Source: Hymenobacter sp. UV11 | Lineage (GTDB): Bacteria; Bacteroidota; Bacteroidia; Cytophagales; Hymenobacteraceae | Length of the DNA: 64,000 nucleotides | Reading direction: 5' to 3' | Assembly (NCBI RefSeq): GCF_004684095.1 | Contig: NZ_SRII01000001.1 | Coordinates: 434,001-498,000 of the forward strand | Shown here: positions 1-7,800 of the stretch, one piece after another | Position numbering within the stretch: the first letter of the stretch is position 1 | Layout of the letters: each line of letters starts with the position of its first letter | Notes under the pieces: model-generated | The model's input: only the letters and a program-made list of their open reading frames with translations | What the model was told of the DNA's origin: nothing | The model's database searches: none | Made by a program: the position numbers and the translations under genes

Positions 1-234
1 CAGGTTCGGAATCGTGAAGCGGCCGTCGGGCTCGGTAGCGGTGCCGCGCTTGCTGCCGGTGGGCACGTGGGTGGCTACCACCGTCACGCCAATCAGGTCT
101 TCTTTCTTATCTGAAATAACCTTGCCGCTGAGGGCGGAGGTCGTGACCTGCGCCGAGGCCAGCTTGGCCAATAGCAGCAGGATAAACAAAATTGCCAGCC
201 GCGAAGCAGTCCGGCTCAAAGTAAGGGTGCGCAT
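1..234 (-). CDS. TonB-dependent receptor-like protein, N-terminal part (cut by window edge)
   Basis: The gene runs off the left edge, so only the first 78 codons are visible. ATG at 232-234 opens a signal peptide with a basic start (MRTLTLSRTASR), a hydrophobic core and a cleavage-like ASAQ at about residue 29. The next stretch (SALSGKVISDKKEDLIGVTV, then ATHVPTGSKRGTATEPDGRF) is the start of a carboxypeptidase-regulatory-like plug domain, as found at the head of SusC/Oar-type outer-membrane receptors. The usual job would be TonB-driven uptake across the outer membrane, but the barrel is outside the window, so another CarboxypepD_reg-containing surface protein is possible. A near-consensus promoter box (GACCTTTG on the minus strand, 262-269) lies just upstream. 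Confidence 0.75.
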   Translation of the reverse strand, partial: MRTLTLSRTASRLAILFILLLLAKLASAQVTTSALSGKVISDKKEDLIGVTVVATHVPTGSKRGTATEPDGRFTIPNL

Positions 235-531
235 AGAAAGGGGGTTAAACCAATGCTGCCGCAAAGGTCCCCCGGCTTCTTCATGTGCTCGTCAGGTCCT
301 GGGTTATCAAATCGTTGGTAATCAATAAATGGCGTAACACTGGCGTAATATTGCGGTGCATACACGCGGCCCGTTGCCCGCACCAGCCACCAGGTAGCCA
401 GCCCCTTACTAAGCCGTCGCGGCCTACCCCCCATACAGCCCCCGGCCCGGCCCATGCGCGCCGGCCAGGCCGGCGTTTACCGTTACTTTTGGCTGCCCGC
501 CGCACCCTCGCTTCACTAGCGTGCGGTGTAG

Positions 532-586
532 CATTCGCCTAGTGCTACCACCTACTCATCGGGTGGGGGGTAGCACCGGGCGAATG
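532..586. repeat. Imperfect inverted repeat in the 235-661 intergenic region
   Basis: The 427-base gap between the divergent receptor and yicC genes holds no convincing gene. Near its yicC end the arms CATTCGCC plus GTGCTACC (532-549) pair with GGTAGCAC plus GCGAATG (569-586). A small hairpin (about 500-527) precedes it. The GGGGTAGG-type octamer occurs at 423-430. The role is unknown; a stem in the yicC leader or a degenerate intergenic repeat are both possible. Confidence 0.5.
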
Positions 587-661
587 TGACCGTTTGGGCG
601 GTTCGGCACGCATTTCTTTGTTATACTTCTTCCGGCTGGCTCAGCTAGCCCCTTGGTACCC

Positions 662-1570
662 ATGCTACTTTCCATGACCGGCTTCGGCCAGGCCCACCGC
701 GAAACTGACCGCTACGCCGCTACCGCCGAGCTACGCTCACTCAATTCCAAAACCCTCGACCTCACGCTGCGCCTTCCCCGCTTCCTGCAAGCCCACGAGC
801 TGGAAATTCGCCAGCAAATCACCAAAGCTCTGCTGCGCGGCAAGGTCAATTTTAACCTCGATTTCAACCGCCCGGCCAGTACCGCCACCGCGCCGGCCAT
901 CAACCTCGTGGCGCTCAAAGCGGCCTTTCACGAGCTGCAGCGGACCGCTCAAAGCCTGGGCCTGCCCGTGGGCGAAGAAACGCTGCTGGCTGCCCTGCGC
1001 CTGCCCGGCGTAGTGCCTACCCCCTCCGAAGCCGCCCAAGCTGCCCAAGCCGATGCCGGCGCCGACGAGCCCACTTGGGCCGAGCTGCAGCCGCTGCTCA
1101 CCGAAGCGCTGGCCGCCATGCAGCAGTTTCGCCAAGATGAGGGCCAAACCCTGCAACAGGAAATTCTTAGCTACGTGGCCACCATCCGGCAGCAGCTGGC
1201 CGCCATCGAGCTGCACGACCCGCAGCGGGTAGCCAACGTGCGCCAGCGCCTGGCCGCCCACCTGGCCGAGCTGATGCAGCACGAGCAGTTCAATGCCACT
1301 CGCTTCGAGCAGGAAGTCCTGTATTATATCGAGAAGCTCGATATCGCCGAAGAGAAGGTGCGCCTGGCCGCCCACCTCGACTATTTTGAGCTGGCTAGCC
1401 GGCAGCCCGACGAGGCCGTGGGCAAGAAGCTGGGCTTCCTTGCCCAGGAGATAGGCCGGGAAATCAATACGATAGGGTCAAAAGCAAATGATGCTACCGT
1501 GCAGCATCTGGTAATAGGCATGAAAGAAGAGTTGGAAAAAATCAAAGAACAACTCAATAATATTCTCTAA
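662..1570 (+). CDS. yicC: YicC/YloC family endoribonuclease
   Basis: The 302-residue protein begins MLLSMTGFG, the signature start of the YicC/YloC family, and ends with the family's C-terminal block (IGREINTIGSKANDA, then VQHLVIGMKEELEKIKEQ). A TTG nine bases upstream is also open, but ATG at 662 gives the canonical N-terminus. The family acts as a metal-dependent endoribonuclease involved in RNA turnover and is found across bacteria. The middle of the protein is Ala/Gln-rich and probably coiled-coil. The gene stands alone, divergent from the receptor gene, with an AT-rich gap after it. Length and both conserved ends fit the family, so I regard it as intact. Confidence 0.93.
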   Translation: MLLSMTGFGQAHRETDRYAATAELRSLNSKTLDLTLRLPRFLQAHELEIRQQITKALLRGKVNFNLDFNRPASTATAPAINLVALKAAFHELQRTAQSLGLPVGEETLLAALRLPGVVPTPSEAAQAAQADAGADEPTWAELQPLLTEALAAMQQFRQDEGQTLQQEILSYVATIRQQLAAIELHDPQRVANVRQRLAAHLAELMQHEQFNATRFEQEVLYYIEKLDIAEEKVRLAAHLDYFELASRQPDEAVGKKLGFLAQEIGREINTIGSKANDATVQHLVIGMKEELEKIKEQLNNIL

Positions 1571-1893
1571 GCAAATCCAAAGTGCAAGTTGGCCTCGTAA
1601 GGTTTTTAATAAAAATCGCTGCATCTTTCCGCGCATAAACTGTAATCTTCTAATAAAAGCAAGAAGCTTAATCAGCATGAAACGTATAAAATTTATTAAT
1701 TTATTCTTTAATAAGCGATTGTTATTTTCTTGTTTTTCAATAAGATGAGTAAGTAATGCTGTAATCAAAACGGCCCCTTAGCTACTCTTTCCTGAAACTG
1801 CCCCAGTTAAATTAAATCTGGATTCTTGGTGTAACTTAGTTGCCCAGAAGGCACTAGCAAACAAAATTTCTTTACCATTTTTATCATACTCTT
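1571..1893. other. AT-rich intergenic region
   Basis: This 323-base stretch is clearly richer in A and T than its surroundings (TTTATTAATTTATTC-like runs around 1690-1710). I see no gene in either strand that looks protein-like and no strong hairpin. It must contain the yicC 3' end and the promoter of the gene starting at 1894, but no exact TAnnTTTG box stands out. The low GC may mark a remnant of acquired DNA or simply a relaxed spacer. Confidence 0.5.
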
Positions 1894-2436
1894 ATGAAGA
1901 CATTAGTACTTTCATTGCTCACTTGCTTTGCAAGCATGCTGATGGCCGCCCGCCCGGCCGCTGAGATTGAGTTGATAAAGAAGCATGTGCTGAGTGAGCG
2001 CGTAGAAGTGCTCATTCCCAAAGGCTTCGAAGTGATGACTGAGCAGCAGATGGACTTCACCTACGCTCATGCCAGCAGCCGCCCGAGCGTAGTATTCACG
2101 AACAACAACCTCGTGTCACTGGCCTTCAACTACTCTGACAACGAGGCCGACCAGGACATGGTGGAAGTGTACGAAACCAACTTTGCCAAGGCCTATCACA
2201 AGCAGTACAAGCAAGCCACTTTCTTCAGCGAAGGCGTGAAGGAAGTAAGCAACCGCAAAGTGGGCTTTATCGAATACATGAAGCCGGAAATGGGCCACGA
2301 GGTATACACGCTCGTGTTTTTCACCGACGTGCAGGGCAAGCTGCTCATCTGCACCTTCAACTGCGCCGACCGCCAGAAGCCTGAGTGGGAGCCCCTGGCC
2401 AAAAAGATTATGGCCTCGCTGAAAGCAAATAGCTAG
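1894..2436 (+). CDS. Small secreted protein of unknown function
   Basis: The 180-residue product has a signal peptide (MKTLVLSLLTCFASMLMAA) and a mature part of about 160 residues with alternating strand-like segments (VEVLIPKGFEVM, PSVVFTNNNLVSLAFNYS, YTLVFFTDVQGKLLICTFNC) and a C-terminal helix ending WEPLAKKIMASLKANS. The pattern 'implicated lipid/ligand-binding fold, final helix' recalls PsbP/DcrB-like (DUF1795) proteins, but this is only a shape resemblance. It probably sits in the periplasm. A Rho-independent terminator follows at 2577-2605. No partner gene is suggested by the context. Confidence 0.8.
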   Translation: MKTLVLSLLTCFASMLMAARPAAEIELIKKHVLSERVEVLIPKGFEVMTEQQMDFTYAHASSRPSVVFTNNNLVSLAFNYSDNEADQDMVEVYETNFAKAYHKQYKQATFFSEGVKEVSNRKVGFIEYMKPEMGHEVYTLVFFTDVQGKLLICTFNCADRQKPEWEPLAKKIMASLKANS

Positions 2437-2576
2437 CAGCCAAAGCCATCCAGCGTGAACGATTATTTGTGACGAATAGGTTATGAATGGCCACGCTACA
2501 CTGCGGAAGCAGGCAGGCGCAGGTTGAATTAAAGCGTTAGTATATTTTTACCTATAAGATTATTTTACGCGTGAAG

Positions 2577-2605
2577 CCCCGGCCGATTATCGGCTGGGGT
2601 TTTTT
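2577..2605 (+). terminator. Rho-independent terminator
   Basis: CCCCGGCCGA (2577-2586) pairs with TCGGCTGGGG (2590-2599) with one wobble, and is followed by a run of T on the plus strand (2600-2605). It ends the secreted-protein gene at 1894-2436. It overlaps the last codons and stop (2587-2589) of the convergent VanZ-M28 gene. Confidence 0.8.
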
Positions 2606-4284
2606 ATTGGGGCTGGCCGGGCGCCTTGGGCATCCAGAAAGTCGCGGGCCAGGCCGTAGGCCCCGGCAAAGCCCGCAAGCGACAGCGCAGCCGGCCGGTC
2701 GTTCACATCGTGGTAGGCGAGGCTGCCGCCGCGGGTGTACATAAAAAAAGCCGGTACCCCGGCTTCCGAAAACGGAAAGTGGTCGGAGTTGGCGGCCGGG
2801 CCGCGGGCCGTGAGGCGCGGCAGGTAGCGGTGGGCGTCGTTGAGCGCCGTGAGCTGGCGAAAAGCCGCTTCGTATACACGGCCGTTGACGACGGTAGCGC
2901 CCTCTTCGCCAGTGCCCAGCAGGTCGAGGTTAAGCAGAAATTTTATGCGGGGTAGGGGCACCAGCGGGTGCTGCACGAAATAGCTGGAACCCACCAACCC
3001 CGCCTCCTCGGCCCCAAAGAGCAGAAACGCGACCGAATAAGCGGGCCGGTTTTCGGGCCGGGCATAGTGGGCGGCCAACTCCAGCAGCAGCGCCACGCCG
3101 CTGGCGTTGTCGTTGGCGCCGGGGAAATAGGTTTTGCTGCCCATCATGCCCAGGTGGTCGTAGTGCGCCGATATTACCAGAAAGCTATCGGGCTGGGCGC
3201 TGCCACGTACTACGGCCGCGAGGTTTTGGGTGGGGTAGGCGCGCCGGAGTTGGGCGTCTACCGATAAGTGTATTAGATTATTAGGGTGCCAGCTGCTAGC
3301 CAGTACTTCCAAGCGCGGCTGTCGGGCCTGGGTGGCAGCCAGCGAGGCCGTTAGCTTGGGTACTAGCGTAATCCAGGCAAACGCTGAATCCAGGTGCTGC
3401 TGGAGCAAGGCTGGCAACTTAGATAACCTAGCCTGCTGGCGGCTGGTTAGCACCAACACGCCTATGTGGCGGTGTTGCCAGGCGCGGGCCGTGTCGGGAT
3501 TGAAAAATACTAGCGAATCAAGTGGCGATGGCTTTGCAAGACCATTACGCATTGGGCCGGAGTTGGGCGCGGCAATAAATTCCACCCCTGGTTGCATCAG
3601 AGGCTGAAATGGTTGGAACAAAGGACTGTTATTAGATTGCAACTTCATCTTTCCCGGAAACGTGTTCACATCCAGCGCGAACGGCTGGGTGTAATCGGGC
3701 GCCAGCGGCTGCAAGCCCAGCTTGTGCAGGCGGCCGCGCAGGTAGGCGGCGGCCCGGTGCTCGCCTTGCTGCACGTAGCCGCGGCCGCGCATGGCGGGGG
3801 AGGCTAGCACCTCAATGGTGCGGCGGGCGCGGGCCAGGTCGGGCGCCGTTGGCTGCGCGTGGAGGGGTAGGGCCAGCAGCAGCGCGCCCACGGCCAGGGC
3901 CGCGGGCTGCTGCCGTTTCAATAACGGAAGCAGCAGCACCAGGCCGGCCCCAATGGTGTCGCTCAGCAGGTCGCTCCATTCGGCGTGGCGGCCTTGGTGC
4001 ATCACATATTGTAGCACCTCGATGAGGGCGCCAAACGCCACGCAGCTCAGTAGCACCAAGCCCGCCGCGCGGCCGCCCGACTGGCCGCGCCGCCCGCGCA
4101 GCCACAGCCAGCTAAGGCCGGCCAGCACCGCAAATACCCCCGCGTGGGCCGCCGTGTCGAACGAAACGAGCTTCCAAGCGGGGGTGATGGGCATTTCCTG
4201 GGCTGGGGTAAGCGTGAGCAGCAGCATAATGGCTATCCACAGCAGGGTGAGAAACCCGTAGACTCGGTGAGCAGAAATTTTCAT
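2587..4284 (-). CDS. VanZ-like membrane domain fused to M28 aminopeptidase domain
   Basis: This is one uninterrupted frame of 565 residues. Residues 1 to about 120 form a VanZ-like membrane domain with four hydrophobic segments and the typical E-V-L-Q and D-L-x-x-N/D-x-x-G style motif (IEVLQ, then SDLLSDTIGAG). The next hydrophobic stretch (AALAVGALLLALPLHAQ) doubles as a signal-peptide-like segment leading into an M28 peptidase. Its zinc ligands are visible: HYDHLG, GANDNASGVA, GAEEAGLVGS, LNLDLLG and NSDHFPFSEAG. The peptidase would face the periplasm and trim peptides. ATG at 4284 is chosen because it starts the first membrane segment. An internal TTG (about 3920) would give a perfect free signal peptide, so two products are possible. 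It follows gcvH, matching the common sprA-gcvH-vanZ order. Confidence 0.88.
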   Translation of the reverse strand: MKISAHRVYGFLTLLWIAIMLLLTLTPAQEMPITPAWKLVSFDTAAHAGVFAVLAGLSWLWLRGRRGQSGGRAAGLVLLSCVAFGALIEVLQYVMHQGRHAEWSDLLSDTIGAGLVLLLPLLKRQQPAALAVGALLLALPLHAQPTAPDLARARRTIEVLASPAMRGRGYVQQGEHRAAAYLRGRLHKLGLQPLAPDYTQPFALDVNTFPGKMKLQSNNSPLFQPFQPLMQPGVEFIAAPNSGPMRNGLAKPSPLDSLVFFNPDTARAWQHRHIGVLVLTSRQQARLSKLPALLQQHLDSAFAWITLVPKLTASLAATQARQPRLEVLASSWHPNNLIHLSVDAQLRRAYPTQNLAAVVRGSAQPDSFLVISAHYDHLGMMGSKTYFPGANDNASGVALLLELAAHYARPENRPAYSVAFLLFGAEEAGLVGSSYFVQHPLVPLPRIKFLLNLDLLGTGEEGATVVNGRVYEAAFRQLTALNDAHRYLPRLTARGPAANSDHFPFSEAGVPAFFMYTRGGSLAYHDVNDRPAALSLAGFAGAYGLARDFLDAQGARPAPIKNPSR

Positions 4285-4299
4285 AGGTCGCAAAAAAAA

Positions 4300-4334
4300 C
4301 AACGTCATGCCGCACAAAGCGAAGCATGACGTTG
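4300..4334 (-). terminator. Perfect 11-bp hairpin with T-run, terminator after gcvH; REP-like core
   Basis: CAACGTCATGC (4300-4310) and GCATGACGTTG (4324-4334) are perfect complements, and the minus strand continues into a T-run (A-run at 4292-4298). It lies between gcvH and the VanZ-M28 gene. The AACGTCATGC/GCATGACGTT arms share their core with the larger repeat at 16199-16301, so this terminator may derive from the same repeat family. Confidence 0.75.
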
Positions 4335-4386
4335 GGTGGGGGGTAGGCGGTGTACGAGAAAAAGCAGTGGGCGGCGGCCAGGCGGA

Positions 4387-4767
4387 TTACTCGCCAATCA
4401 GTTCGCCGTAGGCGGCGGCGGCGAGCAGGCCGGCGATTTCGCCCTGGTCCTTAATCTTCATCTTGATAAGCCAGCCCTCGCCGTAGGGGTCGGAGTTGAC
4501 GGTTTCGGGGGCGTCGGCGAGCTTGGTATTCACTTCCAGTACCGTGCCGCTGATGGGGCTAAACAGGTCCGAAACGGTTTTTACGGCCTCTACCGTGCCA
4601 AACACATCGTGCTGGGCAATCTCCTTGTCAACGGTATCGATGTCCACGTATACGATGTCGCCCAGCTCGCGCTGCGCGTGGTCGGTAATGCCGATGGTGG
4701 CCGTATCGCCGTCCACGCTCAGCCATTCGTGGTCTTTGGTGTAGTGCAGGGTGCCGGGGATATTCAT
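4387..4767 (-). CDS. gcvH: Glycine cleavage system H protein
   Basis: The 126-residue protein is a full-length H protein, the lipoyl carrier that shuttles the aminomethyl group between the P, T and L proteins of the glycine cleavage system. The lipoylation site is plain: FGTVEAVKTVSD, with the lysine at about residue 62. The flanking strands (HEWLSVDGDTATIGIT, LGDIVYVDI, SPISGTVLEVN) and the C-terminal GWLIKMKI are as expected. It lies directly downstream of sprA on the same strand, separated by an inverted repeat carrying a TATTTTTG box, so it may have its own promoter. None of the other glycine cleavage genes is in the window. Confidence 0.96.
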   Translation of the reverse strand: MNIPGTLHYTKDHEWLSVDGDTATIGITDHAQRELGDIVYVDIDTVDKEIAQHDVFGTVEAVKTVSDLFSPISGTVLEVNTKLADAPETVNSDPYGEGWLIKMKIKDQGEIAGLLAAAAYGELIGE

Positions 4768-4786
4768 GCGGTAAGGGGGGTAGGGT

Positions 4787-4867
4787 AAGCTTTAGCTTGC
4801 CGTGGTGAGGAAGTAGGGCAAAAATACGGCGGCGCGCCCGGCTAGTAAGCATGGCAAGCTAAAGCTT
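4787..4867. repeat. 15-bp perfect inverted repeat between sprA and gcvH
   Basis: AAGCTTTAGCTTGCC (4787-4801) is exactly complementary to GGCAAGCTAAAGCTT (4853-4867), enclosing 51 bases. The enclosed part carries the TATTTTTG promoter box of gcvH. No T-run follows either arm, so it is not an ordinary terminator. It looks like a small palindromic intergenic element and is not obviously related to the other repeats here. Confidence 0.8.
4819..4826 (-). promoter_or_regulatory. TAnnTTTG -7 box upstream of gcvH
   Basis: The minus strand reads TATTTTTG, matching the Bacteroidota -7 consensus, about 50 bases before the gcvH ATG. No clear TTTG -33 box is seen at 19-21 bases. It lies inside the inverted repeat 4787-4867. 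Confidence 0.4.
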
Positions 4868-4879
4868 CTCCTGCACTGG

Positions 4880-7800
4880 CTACTGCAAGCTGTAGCGCAG
4901 CTGAATGCCCCCCTCGGTAGTGGCGTTGCGGAAGGCATTGCTTACGCGCGGCTGCGTGATGGTTTGGGTGAAATAAAATTGGAGGTTGAGGCGGGCGTTG
5001 AGCAAATAATCGATGGTGGGGCGCAGCTGCACCTGCAGCGAGCCGTTGGTAATCTGGCTGGTAGCGATGCCGGGGTCGCCGGCGACAGCCGCCGTGCTTA
5101 GTACCCCGCCTGTGCCTACTGCGGCCGGCACGGGGTCAACCGAGTTTAAAATGCTGCGCTGAATAGTCGCGTTGTCGCGAATGCTCAGGTCGAGGCGAGC
5201 CGTAAGATTGTTCTTGAGCGTGCGCTGCTCGCCGCCCACCCGGAAGGGCAGCTTGAGGCCGGTAGCGGCGTAGCCAAGGCCGATAATCAGCTCGGTGGTG
5301 TGCAGCTCGGTTACCTGGGCGTTGGTCACGTTCAGGGCCACGGCGCGGGCGGTATTGTACTGCACCCGGCCGGTCACGTTGTTCACGGTCTGGAAGTTAA
5401 CGCCGATAAAAGGCGCCAGGCTTTCCACGATGCTCACCTGCCCGATAACGTAGTACGGCACGTACTGCCCGGTCGTGTTCAGCACGTAGGGGAAGGGATT
5501 ATTGGTGCGGCCAAACTCGGGTTCGGCAGCATACTGCGTCGAGGTGGTGTAGCCGCCCATCGTATAAAGCGAGGAGTAGGCGTGGTTGATGGTAAACGAG
5601 CGGAAGACAGCTCGAATAGCCGGCAAATCCGAAAAGCCGTTGTACTGGATTGTCCAGTTGGGCAGCGGAATCACGCCGAATGGGTTGAATTTCTCCGCCA
5701 CGTAGCCATCCGACGACTTGCCGTGGTAGGCATCCAGGAAGCTCTGAATCAGCACGTCCTGCGAGTTGTAGCTGTAGAGGCCTACCGTTTGGGCAGTCTG
5801 AATCTGGGGGGTAGTAGACGTGGCCGGCGTGGTCACAATCTGCGGGGTAAGGGAAACGGGATTAACTGCCTGCAACTGCTGCTGCACGAAGCGCCGGTTC
5901 TGTACGAAGCGCTCGAAGGCCTTGCTGGTTTCGCCGTTGGCGCTCAGGTCGCCAAACAGCGTGTTGATGGTAATGGTCGTGGCGCTGTACGAGCCCGTGC
6001 CCAGTGCCTGCACGGGCGCCAGGCCCGAGCCCCCAGCCAGCGTACCGTAGTCGCGATAAACCTGCTGGGTCGTGTCGATGGCCCGGCGGTAGTACGCCTC
6101 GTTGTTGCGCACTTTTTGGCGCCGCAAGTCGAGCTGAATGTTGAAGCCCCGGAACGGCTCCAAGGTAGTGCGGGCCGTTAGGTTTTCGGTGAGAATGTTG
6201 GAGAGCGGCGTGTTCAGGTACTGGCTCTGGGAAGTGTACCAACCGTGCCGGCTTGCCACGCCATACAGGTTATTGGCCGACAGCGTATCGCCTATCACAT
6301 CATACTGCTTGCCCAGAATAAACGGCAGGCCCGGTGCCAGCGACTCGCGCTGCAAGCCGAAAAAATTGGTATTGGGTAGGTAGCCCGGCAGCAGCGTACC
6401 GTTAGAGCGGGCGTAGGTAAAGTTGATAGCGCGGGCCGTCATTACGGCCCGGAGCACCGCCTTCACCAAGCGCAAGGGGTCCTTCTTGGCGGTGTCGGGC
6501 GCGATGGGCTGGGGCCGTCCGAGGGGGGTAGGGCTGTTGGGGTCGGCCGGGGCCGGCCGGGGCGGGGTGGCGGGCGGCGCGTTGTTGATGATGTTCAGAA
6601 ACCTGACCTTGTTATAGAGCTTCACCAGGTCAATCTTGCCGTTGGCGCTCAGCTCAGCGTTGTTCTGAATGGTATTGCCCAGGCGCAGAATGGTGTCGCC
6701 GGGCACCACCGGGTACGGAATGGAAAGAGCCGTAGAAGCCGCCTGCCAGGTGTAGTGCGCCGAGTAGCGGGCATCGGCCGAAATCCAGTCGGTGAGCGGG
6801 AATTTATCCAGCGGCAGGCGGTAGGTAACGGCCGCCGTCTGGTTGAAGTTGGTGGTGCGGCCGCCGCGCTTGAGGTTGTTCCACTGCTCGGCCCGGTTCG
6901 AGATGGCCTGGTCGCTGTTGCCAATGCTCTGGCCCAGGCCCTCGTCAATCACGCCGCGGTTGGTGGCGGTGTAGTCGAAGATGAGCGCCTTGGTGATGTC
7001 CCACTTCAGGTCATAAATGCGATTGACGTAGAACGACTTATAGAACACGCCCGCAATGCCCGCCTGGGTGGGCAGACTGCCCGGCTCGGTCACGCGCTGC
7101 AAAAAGCGCTCGTTGTAGCGCCGGTCGAGGTCGGTGCGGAACGAGAAGCGCGAGGGCAGCGGTGTGAAGTTAATCTGTTGGAAAATCTTGAGATACGGAT
7201 TGTCCAGCGCCTTCCAGCTGGCCAGCGGCGTGTAGTTGCGCGGGGTGGTCTGGTACACGTAGGCCACCGCGGCCGTGTACGACTGCGTGTAGTCGCGGGC
7301 CGTGTTGATATCGGTATGCAGGCGCTCAGTGATGGCGTAGCTCACGGCCACGTTCTCAATGTCCCAGGGGTGGGGTTTGGTCTGGGTCGGGCCGCGCTCC
7401 TTGCGCATGTTCAGTACCGAAATGCTGCGCGTGGTGGTGCGGTCCACCACCAGCTTCTGGTACTCGGCCGCCGCGCCGGGGTTGTTCTGAAATTTCAGCA
7501 GGCTCTGGCTCAGCTTGGTATCGGGGTCAAGTGGGTCGTACTGGGGCGTGATGGTCTGGCGGCCCAGCTGTACCAGCACCGGCACCTTCAGGTGGGTTTG
7601 GGGGGGTAGGAACTTCTCGGCGGCCACCGTGGCGTTGAGGTCGCCGCGCAGCACGTCGCTGGTTGAGCGCTGCTGGGCCTTGTCCTCCAGCCCGCCAAAG
7701 CCCACGCCGATAAACGAGCCCGTGGCCGTGATGTTGGCCAGGTCGGCCAGCTTCACGTTTAGGCGGGCGTTGGCCGCCCAGCCACCCTGGCTGTCGAAGT

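Noticed and set aside
216..505. Two overlapping minus-strand frames in front of the receptor gene
   Set aside because: Both overlap the start of the receptor gene or its promoter box, contain no recognisable features, and are rich in Trp/Gly/Arg as random high-GC frames are.
1478..1768. A 96-codon minus-strand frame rich in Leu, Ile and Phe
   Set aside because: It overlaps the conserved 3' end of yicC in antisense, and its hydrophobicity reflects local AT-richness rather than a membrane protein.
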